Positions 35,198-47,767 of a DNA stretch of 64,000 nucleotides are shown in pieces. The notes under the pieces are model-generated. The model did no database searches. It was given only the letters and a program-made list of their open reading frames with translations, and was not told where the DNA came from. Location: NCBI RefSeq assembly GCF_016801865.2, contig NC_068937.1, positions 128,998,117 to 129,062,116 on the forward strand, given 5' to 3'. The DNA is from Culex pipiens pallens. Lineage: Eukaryota > Arthropoda > Insecta > Diptera > Culicidae. A program made the position numbers and the translations under genes. How positions within the stretch are numbered: position 1 is the first letter of the stretch; each line of letters begins with the position of its first letter.

Positions 35198-35367
35198 AGG
35201 GACCATCCATAAACCACGTGGACACTTTAGGGGGGGGAGGGGTATGGCGATTGTCCACGATCCATACAAAAAAGTTTTTTTTTGTATGGACAATTGTCCA
35301 CGAGGGGGGGGGGGGGGGGGGTTTAGATTTCCAAAAAAAGTGTCCACGTGGTTTGTGGATGGTCCCT
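35198..35367. mobile_element. AGGGACCATCC MITE nested in the 6-bp-TSD element
   Basis: Terminal repeats AGGGACCATCCATAAACCAC and complement, continuing about 30 bp; TA at the insertion point, with the empty site visible in the 46191-47767 copy. An 18-base G-run lies at 35304-35321, partly mirrored by the G-tract in the left arm. Confidence 0.85.
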
Positions 35368-35377
35368 AACAAAAAAA

Positions 35378-36278
35378 GTTCAAGATGGTATGTCAGAGAC
35401 ATAACCGAAAGACATAGGACCAAACAATTTGAATGTGTTTTTGGATTGCTAGTGATATCTGGAATATGATTATTTTATTTTGTTTCATAGATTTGTCGAC
35501 AAAATTGTCATAAATGTTCTCCCAAGGTGAACCTTCCATGAGGGCACCGGCCACTCCAGGTTGTGGCCACTACGGTCGAAATGTCAATTTTCATGTTCAG
35601 TATCAAAAACCATGAATTTTGATACCCATATTGCCACAACTCGTATGTTTCTGTAAATGTCCCCCCAGGCCCCGGAGGAACCTTCTTCGAGGGCACCGGC
35701 CACTCCAGCTTTTTTTTCACCACTGTCGAATTGACCATTTTTCATGAGAACCGCCGCATCATAGCGACTTCCACGCCGTCCGCTTTGCTCGAATTTCCTC
35801 CTTCTGCTGCCGGTGGTTCTTCCTTCTGGTTGCTGGTCCTCTTCTTCTATTGGCCGCTGCTGCTGCTGCTCCGCGCCGGCCCGACGTGCACAGTTCGAGT
35901 GCTCGTTCCAATGTGACTTGCTTTTGCGAAATTTTCTGCTTAAATAGCGGCACAGCCGGAGAACGGCACAAAAGGGGCGCGGTCTCGAATGCCTACGCTC
36001 GCTCTGATTGGGCATCTGTCCGATTTGTACTGAAAAATTACTCATTTTGATTGCATGTTTTAAGTGCTTTAACTATGTTTAGTCAGACTATCTATGTAGT
36101 TAAACAATAGCTGAAGTCTTCCTCTTTCGATTGGTGGTCCAACCATCTGGATTGATTCACAGGGAAAAAAGATATAAGCGTTCAAAATGTCCCCTTTTTT
36201 AACGCTTAAAAGTGACGCTTTGGATCGAATTTCTGAACTGGCCCCCCAATATAGTAAGTAGAGACATAGTCCTATGTC
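35378..36278. mobile_element. Insertion of unknown type with a duplicated GC-rich unit
   Basis: 901 bp present here and absent from the other copy, inserted in an A-run that also serves as the apparent duplication. It holds two diverged tandem units (about 35510-35605 and 35655-35750), each with GAGGGCACCGGCCACTCCAG. 35755-36050 has open frames without recognisable domains. Confidence 0.55.
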
Positions 36279-36773
36279 AAAAAAAATCAAAATACAGATT
36301 ATTTTTTTTTCGAGATTTCTATAATCGTATTTTAAAAAATCTGAAATTTCGAAATTCAAAAATTAAGCAATCTGAAATTCAAAACACCAAAAATTTGGGT
36401 AATCGAAAATTTTAAGATTAAAAAAAAACAAAATTAAAAAGTCAAAATTTAAAAACTGAAAAATATCAAATTTCAAAACAATATAGAAAAAAATTCTCAA
36501 ATCCAATCTATTTTTAGTATTCTCAAGCTTATAAATTCTAAAACTCTAAAATTCTAAAATTCTAAAATTCTAAAATTCTAAAATTCTGAAATTCTTAAAT
36601 TCTTAAATTCTAAAATTCTTAAATTCTAAAATCCTAAAATTCTAAAATTCTAGAGGATTTTGGATTACAAACTGTATAAAAATTCTAAGATTTTGAATAT
36701 TTAGACTTTCGAAATTTTAAATTTTATCATATTATAATTTTAGATTTTGATTTTATTACGAGGTTATATTTTT

Positions 36774-36834
36774 CTAATCTAATCTAATCGAACACAAGCG
36801 CAGCCAGTCCGAAAAAAGCATCCTGGAAGAACTT
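36774..36834 (-). mobile_element. 5'-truncated retroelement end with (TTAGA)n-type tail
   Basis: 61 bp bounded by a perfect 14-bp duplication (36760-36773 and 36835-36848). On the minus strand it ends in GATTAGATTAGATTAG. The empty site is intact in the 46191-47767 copy near 46490-46520. Confidence 0.8.
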
Positions 36835-37073
36835 GAGGTTATATTTTTGAAGTTAAATTTTTAGGTTTTTAAATATTGTATTTTCTATTTTGAAGTTTTC
36901 TTTTCACGACCCTTGCCTTGACCGTCTCTTGAGGATTTTTTTGTAAATGGATTTTTTGCTTTCATTCTTTTGGAGCCTTTAAACATAAAACGAGTTTTTT
37001 TAATCAAATAATTTCTGAATTAGTTTTTTTCATTAAAAAATAAAATTTCTTAAATGTTAGTCGCGATATTTTT

Positions 37074-37126
37074 TTTTCCTTTGCGGTGTCAGTTGACGTC
37101 TAAGACCGTTTGTGATCCATCTCGAC
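37074..37126 (-). mobile_element. 5'-truncated LINE end with poly(A)
   Basis: 53 bp bounded by a perfect 16-bp duplication (37058-37073 and 37127-37142). On the minus strand it ends in an A-run after CACCGCAAAGG. The empty site is seen in the 46191-47767 copy near 46260-46280. Confidence 0.75.
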
Positions 37127-37231
37127 TAGTCGCGATATTTTTGTATATGGCGTGGATTTCGCGCGGTTTCGGATTTTATGTCGGCGCGGATTTGGCGCGG
37201 ATTTTTTTTCGACTCTCCCGTAACAACCCTG

Positions 37232-37983
37232 AATATGGTCCGAGATTTAAAAAAAAATCTGAGCATATTTTTTCAAAGAGTTGAGAAACAAACAAGTTTC
37301 ACATTTTAACATTGAAAATTACATCAATGGTTTCCAAGATATCATTAGCGTTTTGCACCGAGTTTCATACAACGTTTTTTTTTACAATTTAGAAAAAATA
37401 GACGTTGGAAGACTTTTCAAAGAGAAAAAAAAAAGATTTTCTGGCGTTAAAATTTTTTCGACTCAGTAGCCTGTGATTTCTCAAATAGTTTGTTCTGTCA
37501 TATTTTTTTCTAATCCCCCTCAAGCCAAGTTTATTTTTGCTGAGATTTTCCCTGAGACTCTCAAGGAAATATTAGACTACAACAAACAAGCTTTTTGACT
37601 GTTTTCCCGCTCTGTTTGTTTGGCTGCATTTGTTTGCAGAAACTTCAACCTGCATACATTTGGCATTATTTTGCGAGTTTGCAAGCCTGGCAAACTGTCA
37701 AGTACAACAAAGTGCGAGTTTGTTTGTTTGCTATAGTCTAATAGCTCCTTGACTGTCCTATGGACATTTCTCGGAAAAATCGAAGGCGCTGTATGAAGCT
37801 GGCTACAAGAAAGTACCAGGAAAACATATAAATCACAGTGCTGAAAAGTAACACTTTTCCGGTTGAGAGGTAACCACGCTTACAACTACACAACCGGCCT
37901 CGTATTTAAGCAGTCGTTTCTAAAAATGTTTTCATAATTACTGTAAACTAAGTTTTAAAACTTTTCAAAATTTGTTGAAACTA
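37232..37983. other. Intergenic, no feature supported
   Basis: AT-rich sequence. A piece near 37350-37400 (TTGCACCGAGTTTCATACAA) resembles the foldback family at 61018-62085. No gene. Confidence 0.4.
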
Positions 37984-38436
37984 CACAGTAAAAAAAATCA
38001 TGGTAATTTTACATCTGGGAAGGAGTGCACTCAATCCCCGGTGGTTAGTCCGTTTTTCGTTTGACACTTTTTTGTTTGTACCCCGTTGGTTTGACAAAGT
38101 CAAACTAAAAAGTGGCGAACTGTCACTTTTTACATGGCGCTCACTCACACTATCAAAACAAACGTTCGGTAGTGTATGTGAACTCCGTGTAAAAGGGGTG
38201 TCAAACTAAAAAGTGACCCCGTTCGCTTGAAAACAGTTGGTGTCAAACCATCGGGGTTGTACATCTTTTATGTTAGAAAAAATGTGTAATTTTACCTCTA
38301 AAAATGTATAATTTTACCACTTTTCTGGTGTAATAAAACTTTTTCAGTCTAAATTGTGGTAAAATTACATCATAAAAGAGGTAATATGCAACCATTCAAA
38401 ATTACATCATCCAAGTTAACATTATTTTTTACTGTG
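37984..38436. mobile_element. TA-flanked CACAGTAAAAAA MITE, 453 bp
   Basis: CACAGTAAAAAAAATCATGG at the left and ATTATTTTTTACTGTG at the right, with TA at 37982-37983 and 38437-38438. The interior holds repeated GTCAAACTAAAAAGTG motifs. Related interior sequence occurs at 41640-41720. Confidence 0.8.
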
Positions 38437-38438
38437 TA

Positions 38439-41400
38439 CTTCTCGAAGTACGCTGAACACTTTTTACAATTCCGCTTGTATGTTATTCGTACACGCAGAA
38501 AAATAAAGCATATTTGAATTAACAAAACATTTTGTTGATTTGAAAATCAAGATTTTTGTTGAATCAACGCTAAACGTCAAAGCAACTTTTTCAAAACAAC
38601 AAAAGATTTTTGTGGAATTGAGAAAATCAAGGTTTGTTTCAACGCAAAATCGGCGTTGATTATATATGTCACGCTAGTTTACTGTAATTTATTTTGCATA
38701 AGGAATTGGAAAAATTAAATTATTTTTCACTTATCACCCTAATGTCCAAGTATTTTATGGATTGCCCTATTAATACTTTGTTTATTTATTGTTTTGACTC
38801 TTTCAAATTGTACGCTCTACAGCATTTACCTTGGCGTTCTATTTAGCACAATTCCTTCTAAACTGATGGCAAAACCGTTTTTAACATTGTTTTTCACTCT
38901 CTTTGTCTGTTTTCCCTCCTTTAGAAACCAAACACCGGCAGCAGTAGACGAAATCCGCAAACCTAAAAAAAAACCTGATCGCCTGACCACCCAAAAACCA
39001 GCTGGGAACCAGCAACGACGGCAAAGTATCACATTTCCAGCCGCTTCATCCCTTTTCCTGTTTGTGATTTTTTCTTTAGTTTTTGGTTAATTTTCGCCAC
39101 ATTTGTGTTAGGTTGAGCCAAATTTCAAAACAACCATACAAACATTGATCTCAGTGCAGCAAAACAAAAAAAAAAAAAAAAACGGTGCATGCAAATCAGA
39201 CCTCTCTCTATACTTTGTTTGTTTAATTAACATTGATGGTTTTAAAAATAGTTGCGTTGAAAATCCTGAATGCTGACATCACAAACAATTGTAACTTCTT
39301 GTGCGCAAATCTATTGTAACTGTGTCTGTGTAAGTATACATAACGAATAATAGTGACGAAAGTAAAATTTATTTTTATGTTTTTTTAACGCTGAAGATTA
39401 AGCAAAAATCTACGAATAATCGATTTCAAAGGCAATCAGTTTTTCAATTGTTCTACAATAAAGCGAAACACAAATATTTGACACAAACACAAAATAAAAA
39501 AAGCATGTTGATAGATTATAGTTATTAGGTTGAAAGTATTTAAGTTTAACATTTGTTCCAAAGGTGCTCAAACTTTTTTTTAAACGATTTGACGTTTGAC
39601 ACCAGCAAGTCGATAAAAAAGGCAATTTGTAGCATTTAGTTTTCATTTGAACCCGAACTGGGAACGGTAGCAAAAAAATATCACTGAAGGCGGCATTACA
39701 CTGCGGAAGCTTTTGTGTCTGTCAAAAAAGATTTTCAGATTTCCGTAGTGGAACAGGAAACGTTGAAATGTGCAAACAAAGTTTCCCGCAGTGGAATACC
39801 TCCTTCATTTTAAGGCGAATTGGGACGCAAATAAAAATGGCAACGAATTAAAAGCTTTTGTTTAATCTTATTTGAATGTTTTGCCATCACCTAGTGAATC
39901 GCAGGTAAAACATGGTGGCGTCGCCACCCAAATTCGGGTGAAAATGCACAATTTGTCTGTGGTTTCCACCGTAAGCTTAAGTTTGGTAGGATTAGTTGGA
40001 CTGTGCGGGGTGGATTCTGTAACGGGACACAGCGATCGTCACCCTTCGACACAAATTTGACTTTATTTTTTTTTACACGCCTTGTTATACAAACACTTGC
40101 ATTTGTTTGACAACAAAACTTTGCATTCCTTAGAGAGAGAAAAAAAAGCAAAACAACTTTTTCTAGTCAGCAAACGAAACTTTTGACAAAAACAAAAAAT
40201 GGTTGAAGTTTGAAGGGAAAAACAAACATTATTGTCCATTATGGTTGATTAGAGTTAGCAACTTGAAAAAAAGAATCACGTAAATAAGAGAGGAAAAACA
40301 AAATGGCCTAATAAAGTTGTAGTGAAAAGATACAAACAAAACACTATTGTGCAAAGTAAAAAGAACATGCTGAAAATTAGGGAAAATTATCAACAAAAAA
40401 CAAACAGTGTAAACAAGCAAACAAACAATGAATAAGTGAAAGTGAAGAACACACACACACACATGAGTTGTACTACATTTAAGGCAAAACCAGAGTCAAA
40501 AGTGAAAAAGCGAAAGCATTAAAGTAATCTTTTTACGAGCGCCAAAAACGCTGCAGCAAAGACATCGGAAATCGTTCTTGACACAAGTTCCTTTGATTTT
40601 TCTGGGCAAAAAGAAAAAAAAATCAACTTAACAAACTCAAAATTTCACACCGTACTATATATTACTCAAAGAGCAACTAAAAAGAATGGAAAGAATATAT
40701 TAAAAACAAAATCAGTGCCATGTTTTGTTACAATCCTAAAATCAAAGATTTTAGTTGAACTGCCGGACTTGTTTGAAAAGTGAGATTACAACAAAGAGAA
40801 AAAAAAAACGGAAAAGATATACACAATGCGCACACAAATAAAGTATTCAAAACTAGGGAGAAATCGAGGCAGAGTTAGAAACAAAACAAAAAATGTAACA
40901 TTTAAAATAATCAAACCTAGCGATACTACAGAACACAAACAAAACAAAAACTTAAGCATAATCGAAGGAAGAAAAACAAGACACTCACAAAACCCAAGAA
41001 AAAAAAACAATAGAAAAGAACACGAACGAACTGCGAACGGTGTACACTGAAATAAATAATCACGTAAAACAATCAGAATGCGGATGCATGTCGAAAACTC
41101 TTAATTTTGTTTTGTTTTTCTTTTCTTTTTCGAAAGTCTTTATTTCCTCTCGTTTAGGTAAAGGCAAATCTTTAATCGCGGATAAACAGACGTGAATCTT
41201 TTTTCAAACTGCATCGCTTAAAAAAAAACGGTCACTTTAAATTCATACTCAAGCACGCCTAGGTACCGTAATGTGCCGCAACTGACGTTGATGGCGCCAC
41301 TTTCGTTTGATGCCCAAGGTATGTAGATTAGATAAGGTAAGGCGGGGTTTTTAAGCTGTTAAAAAAAATATCCGAATTTCATATGGCATGCTGAACAACT

Positions 41401-41798
41401 ATACAACAAAAAATACGGTCAGACTTGCACTTTTCTGCAAAACTCCATATAAAATCTTATTTTCTTGCCAATTGTTGTTTTTTTACAGCTTTCTATTTTG
41501 CGAGCAGTGTCAGAAACATAATTAAACTTTTCAACTCCCCAGCAAACGTCAAATCAGTAAAAACTTACAGCCGGATCTTCTCCGGAAGAATTTGGTTTGG
41601 TTTGACGTTTGCTGGTGGATAAAAGAGACTGTCCGTCACATTTCAGTTTGACTTTGTCAGACCAACAGGGTGCAAACTAAAAAGTGTCAACTGAGGAAGT
41701 GTCAAACCACTTGAATGGTTATTTTGGACCGCACTTTTGAGATTTTTGACAGCAGTCTAAAAAAATACTAAGCAACTAAATGTTGTTTATTTACATTT
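38439..41798. other. Repeat-poor noncoding stretch
   Basis: About 3.4 kb with no gene that I can support. 38495-38690 has loose inverted motifs around GTTGAATCAACGC. 40200-41050 is A-rich on the plus strand with short frames of biased composition. 41640-41720 carries pieces of the GTCAAACTAAAAAGTG family. Confidence 0.4.
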
Positions 41799-43717
41799 GA
41801 GCAATTCTCTACGAAATCGGTCTTTTTTCTTCAATTTTATTTTTTTTGTATCTTTTAATCCGACTGAAACTTTTTTGGTTCCTTCGGTATGTCCAAAGAA
41901 GCCATTTTGCATCATTAGTTTGTCCATATAATTTTCCATACAAATTTGGCAGCTGTCCATACAAAAATGATGTACGAAAATTCTAAAGTTTGTATCTTTT
42001 GAAGGAATTGTTTGATCGATTTGGTGTCTTGGGCAAAGTTGTAGGTATGGATACGGACTACACTGAAAAAAATGATACACTGTAAAAAAAAATTGGTGAT
42101 TTTTTTATTTAACTTTTTATCACTAAAACTTGATTTGCAAAAAAAAAACACCATCTTTATTTTTTTTTATTTTTTGATATGTTTTAGAGGACATAAAATG
42201 TCAACTTTTCAGAAATTTCCAGGTTGTGCAAAAAATCTTTGACCGAGTTATAATTTTTTTTAATAAATACTGATTTTTTCAAAAATCGAAATATCGGTCG
42301 CAAAAATTTTTCAACTTCATTTTTCGATGTAAAATCAAATTTGCAATCAAAAAGTACTTCAGTGAAATTTTGATAAAGTGCACCGTTTTCAAGTTAAATC
42401 CATATTTAGGTGACTTTTTTGAAAATAGTCGCAATTTTTATTTTTTAAATTAGTGCATATGTTTGCACACTTTTGAAAAAAATATTTTTGAAAAGCTGAG
42501 AAAATTCTCTATATTTTGCTTCTTGGGACTTTGTTGATACGACTTTAGTTGCTGAGGTATTGCAATGCAAAGGTTTAAAAACAGGAAAATTGATGTTTTC
42601 TAAGTCACACCCAAACAACCCACCATTTTTCAATGTCGATATCTCAGCAAGTAATGGTCCGATTTTCAATGTTGAAATATGAAACATTTGTGAAATTTTC
42701 CGATCTTTTCGAAAACAATATTTTCAAAATTTTCAAATCAAGACTAACATTTCAAAAGGGCCAAACATTCAATATTACGCCCTTTTAAAATGTTATTTCT
42801 GGTTTAAAAATTTTGAAAATATAGTTTTCGAAAAGATCGAAAAATTTCACAAATGTTTCATATATTAACATTGAAAATCGGACCATTACTTGCTGAGATA
42901 TCGACAATAAAAAATGGTGGGCTGTTCGGGTGTGACTTAGAAAACATAAATTTTCTTGTTTTTAAACCTTTGCATTGCAATATCTCAGCAACTAAAGGTC
43001 ATATCAACAAAGTCCCAAGAAGCAAAATATAGAGAATTTTCTCAGCTTTTTAAAAATATGTTTTCCAAAAGTGGGCAAACATGTGCACTTATTTAAAAAA
43101 AATGAAAAACTGCGACTATTTTGAAAAAAATCACCTAAATATGGATTTAACTTGAAAACGGTACACTTTCACTGAAGTACTTTTTGATTGCAAATTTAAT
43201 TTTACATCGAAAAATGAAGTTGAAAAATTTTTGCGACCGATATTTCGATTTTTTGAAAAAATCGGTATTGATTCAAAAATTCATAGCTCGGTCAAAGATT
43301 TTTTGCACAACCTGGAAATTTCTGAAAAGTTGGCATTTGATGTCCTCTAAAACAAATAAAAAAATAAAAATAGTGTTTTTTGCAAATCAAGTTTTAGTGA
43401 TAAAAAGTTAAATAAAAAAAGTTACCAATTTTTTTACAGTGTATCATTTTTTTCAGTGTAGTCTGTATCCATACCTACAACTTTGCCGAAGACACCAAAT
43501 CGATCAAAAATTCGTTCAAAAGATATAGATTTTTGAATTTTCATGCATCATTTTTGTATGGACAGTTGCCAAATTTGTATGGAAAATTGTATGGACAAAC
43601 TAATGATGCAAAATGGCTTCTTTGGGCATACCGAAGGCACTTAAAAAGTTTCAGTCGGATTAAAAAATACAAAAACTAAAATTGAAGAAAAAAGACCGAT
43701 TTCGTAGAGAACTGCTC
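41799..43717. mobile_element. Giant foldback: 1.9-kb near-perfect hairpin
   Basis: Two arms of about 950 bp, 41799-42745 and about 42780-43717, are reverse complements at roughly 90% by eye, with a loop of about 30 bp (GGGCCAAACATT...). The outer ends GAGCAATTCTCTACGAAAT and complement can be followed inward without a break. The flanks share a 31-bp near-identical direct repeat (41768-41798 and about 43740-43771, two mismatches). No reading frame of note. Confidence 0.88.
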
Positions 43718-44103
43718 CGCAAGAATTTGAAAAAAAAAAACTAAGCAACTAGTTGTTGTTTATTTACATTTCTAGTCGCAGTTGACACCAAACTGGACTT
43801 CATACTTTAAAAAAAGCAAGCATTCTCGGCTTGCTTTGATCATTTTTTAGAAAATTTCACAAGTCAGTTTGACAAGTCGCAATTCAAATATAGGGCAAAG
43901 CGGGAAATGCGCAACACGTTTTGACCTTTTTGAAAGCAGCCTTCTTTATCAATAAAGTTTCTCGGATGCTATTTTAAATTTATAAATTGTGTTTTGACAC
44001 AAGTTTTGACAAGTTTGAAAACACAATTTCTCAAATTTAAATATTTCTTAGGCCTTCTAAAACCAGTGAAAAAAATTACTCAAAAATTACGTCACAGTGT
44101 CCT

Positions 44104-44230
44104 AATAGAGTTATCTACGTGTGCATGTATTGCGTGTACGTACACGAAAAAAAGTGAGGTTAAATTTTGTACCGGCCAGCAAAACAAATGGTGTGCTGGT
44201 GTGTGTGAGATCGGGCTTAGATAACTCTAT
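44104..44230. mobile_element. Short inverted-repeat element
   Basis: ATAGAGTTATCTA at 44104-44116 and TAGATAACTCTAT at 44218-44230, enclosing 101 bp. Possible MITE; duplication not clear. Confidence 0.5.
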
Positions 44231-44238
44231 AATTGGTA

Positions 44239-44672
44239 AAAAAAAACAGCTAGAAGTCGCTTGACAAAAAAACTTTTGCTGGAAAGAGATAGGAAATCTG
44301 ATGCAAACTAACCTTCAGCTACCATACAAACATACTTTGAATGTATTGATGAATTTGTGACTAGAAAGCCTTATATTATAGGCTCCTCGCTCGAGCTGTC
44401 ACAGTCCTCCAAAATTTGTTGGCTGACAAGTCGGGCGGTCAGTCAATCTTATTTATTTATTTGCGTTTAAGAACCACTTAACTCAAGAGTCATTCGGGTT
44501 CGAAAAGCGGTCAGTCAAAAAAACTAGCTAGAAGTCGCACAACAAAACAACTTTTGCTAGAAAGAGAAAGCAAATCTGGTGCAAACAAACTCGCAGCTCA
44601 TGGCTTTCTACAGCCATGCGCGCAGCTGCCGTGTAAACATGCTTGGAATGTGACTGGAAAGCCTTATTGTCT
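44239..44672 (+). repeat. Dispersed repeat family 3, two units
   Basis: Units at 44239-44380 and 44517-44672 share AGCTAGAAGTCGC, AACTTTTGCT, GAAAGAGA, AAATCTG, TGCAAAC and GAAAGCCTTAT in order. A 136-bp spacer separates them. A minus-strand relative lies at 24712-24800. Confidence 0.75.
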
Positions 44673-46190
44673 AATTTGTGAATGATTCACGTCTGAATGT
44701 CTGTGCTTCAATATCACAATGGTTGTTTTCATTTTTTTTTGTTTTCAATCCACAATCAGCAGCGAATGTAGCCAAACAAACAATCACACATGACACAGTG
44801 GGGTTAAAGAAAAAAAAATACGGATGTAACTTACATTTAAAAAGCAAAACTATTACCACTACTGATAGGGTTTAAAATTGCCAAAAAAAAAAAAAAAAAA
44901 AAACAAAACGAAAGAGCCGCAAAACAGTGAAGAAAGAGAAAGCAAACGAAATGCACAAACTAGACTATAGGAAAGTAGAGAAAACAAAATCAACAGAAGC
45001 GTGAATGAGAGTTTTCGTTATTTCGGTTCCTCTGAAAGCTGAAAGCAAGTGTTGTGAGAGAGAGAGATAGAACAATAGCAAGCGTGCGTTGAATGAATGA
45101 GAAGAAGTTGGAAAAGAGCTTAGCGTCAAATCGAACATGAAAAATTCGGATTTTTGTTTTTTTTTGTGATTCATCTTGCAAAACCCGTGAAACGAATGAG
45201 ATTGTTTGTGCAGCATGCTCAAGGGAAAGAGAGAGAAAGAGAGAAACAAAAAATACAGAAAACGTAACTTAATTGTCGATGGTTGATATTTGTTCACTCT
45301 AATGCAAACAAGAAGAAGAAGAAGAAGGAGAAAACAAGTTAGTAAATGGACGTTGTTGTTATCTTGGTGAAACAGAAGTAAATTATTAAAAAAAAGAAAA
45401 ACGAAAAGAATAAATTATACGTGCTGAGAAAAGTTTAAAAAACTGGTCAGAGATATATAATACAGAAAAAAACAAAAATACAAAGTAATATGAAATACAG
45501 AAAAAAAACTGAAGAGTATATATATGAGATTAAAAAAACAATAGAAATAGAGTTAGAGTAAAGCTTAACTCTATAAGAATGATAATTTTCATAAATAAAT
45601 GTTTGTATATGTAAAACATCGATTGGTTTTATCAATTTTGACTCAAAAAGAAAGCAAGAATGATTGTTTGTATTCTCCCTTTTTACTTCAAGAGAAAGCT
45701 TTTTAAAAAAGCTTTTTTTATTATTTTTAAACCGGGAACGTTCAATGGTATCCTCAAACTGGTAGCATGATTGAAATTTAATTCGCTCAAGTTTTCTCCC
45801 TCCCAAATTTGTACGTTTAGTTGACTGAAATTGAGCTTTCTATTTTTTCTAGTTTTGTAATTCTCCATTCAAATCAGTTATGTTATACCTTCAGTCAAAT
45901 TGTACCAACTCAAATTTTATAACAAATTAATTAAAGCGATCTAGACGTTCGCTATTACTATTCACTTTTGACGAATTTGAAATTTTTGCTCCAGGTGGAA
46001 AAACATATTCCAACGCATCTTCAAAAAAAAAAAAGTGTTTAGTTTTTGCTGCCGACGTTCCTCTTTGATCTTTCTTTGGCAAAAATTAACGTGGTTATTA
46101 TTGCGCTCGATCGTAATTTCTCGACTCACGATCAAGAATTCTTGATTGGTAAGATTACGATTTACCATCGAGAAATTACGATCGAAATTT
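44673..46190. other. AT-rich noncoding stretch
   Basis: A-rich and GA-rich sequence with short frames of biased composition. No gene or bounded repeat supported. Confidence 0.4.
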
Positions 46191-47767
46191 CAGAGTTGTT
46201 ACGGGAGAGTCGAAAAAAAATCCGCGCCGACCTAAAATCCAAAACCGCGCGAAATCCACGCCATAAAAAAATATCGCGAGTAATATTTAAGAAATTTTAT
46301 TTTTTAATGAAGAAAAACTAATTCAGAAAGTATTTGATTAAAAAAACTCGTTTTATGTTTAAAGGCTCCAAAGCATGAACGCAATGAATCCATTAAAAAA
46401 AAATCCTCAAGAGACGGTCAAGGCAATGGTCATGAGAAAAAAAAAAAAACTTCAAAATAGAAAATATAGTATTTAAAAACCTAAAAATTTAACTTCAAAA
46501 ATATAACCTCAAAATTAAATCAAAATCTAAAATTATAATATGATAAAATTTTAAATTTCGAAAGTCTAAATATTCAAAATCTAAGGATTTTTATACAGTT
46601 TGTAATCCAAAATCCAAGCTAAAATTTCACTCCGAAAGAAATTTAATTTCCGATATTTAAAATAATGTCTTCTCATAATTTTAAAATCTCTTACATAAAA
46701 TAGGACTTCAAAAATTGTGGAATTCAATAATTTAAAAACTAAGAATTTAAAAATAAAAACATTTAAGAATTTAGGAAATTAAGAATTTTAGAATTTTAGA
46801 ATTTAAGAAGAATAATACTAAAATTATTTTAGAATTTAGAATTTTTTTCTATATTGTTTTGAATTTGATATTTTTTAGTTTTTAAAATTTTGCCATTTAA
46901 ATTTTGATTTTTTTTAAATCTTCAAATTTTCTATTACCCAAATTTTTGGTATTTTGAATTTTAGATTGCTAAAATTTTGAATTTCGAAATTTCAGATTTT
47001 TTAAATTACGGTTTTAGAAATTTCGAAAAAAAACTTAATATTTATTTTGATTTTTTTGTTACAATAAAAACTATTAAAACATTTTTTTTCGATTTTTTGA
47101 ATTTCTGAAGCTTTGAATTTGGAATGTTCTAATCTTTTTATTTTCGCCAAGAATGTTTAAATTTCGAAAAAAAATATTTCTACCGATTAAATTCCATTTC
47201 AAAATTCGAAAGTGGAGGCCAGCTTCTGTTACGTTCAATCAAGCTCATATTTGGCGTCCACCAGAACAAGCCCCAATAATAGTTTTTGTTACACATTCTA
47301 ATGTCTATATCTTCGTGAAAAGTTTGTAATATTTGATTTACAAAATTAAAAATTAAATAAATCCAGTATAAAATTAAAAATAAATAAGGTTAAAAATCAT
47401 TGCTCAAAACTCAAAAGAAATTAAATATTCAGAGCCGGAGATGTTAAGAAATGACAAGAAACATATAAAAAATAATTTCTTCTTAATCTTCATCTTCATT
47501 TTTCGACGTTTCGTACTAAGAAAATACAAACAAACATTTTCAGAAGAAAATTCAATTAATAAAAATTATGAAATTCTTGCACTCAAAGGAAAAAACAAAT
47601 GATCGTTATTCCTGATAATATTTTTCTTAATAACTTGAAAATAATACTATCTCTCTCAATTAATTTATTTATCAAAATTACCATCCGCGCGAAATCCGCG
47701 CCTGAACAAAATTAGCCAGCAAATCCGCGTCAGATCCGCGCGAAACGCGCCATCCGTAACAACCCTG
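46191..47767. mobile_element. CAGGGTTGTTACGG-family DNA element, less-interrupted copy
   Basis: 1577 bp, reverse orientation to 34557-37231. Ends CAGAGTTGTTACGG and CCGTAACAACCCTG, flanked by a 6-bp AAATTT duplication. It keeps the empty sites for the four insertions of the other copy. A small AAATTCT-like tract (in complement) lies at 46760-46810, where the related element has its longer array. Confidence 0.87.

Larger units (their letters stand above)
34557..37231. mobile_element. CAGGGTTGTTACGG-family DNA element, copy with four nested insertions
   Basis: Terminal inverted repeats CAGGGTTGTTACGG and CCGTAACAACCCTG, flanked by a 6-bp AATATG duplication. GCGCGGATTTCGCGCGG-type motifs lie just inside both ends. 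Compared with the copy at 46191-47767, it carries insertions at 35198-35367, 35378-36278, 36774-36834 and 37074-37126. A short AAATTCTA/AAATTCTT array lies at 36534-36652. No transposase frame. Confidence 0.85.

Noticed and set aside
35584..36050. Overlapping frames on both strands near 35.6-36.0 kb
   Set aside because: Part of a repeat insertion; Gln/Arg/Leu-rich with no recognisable domain.
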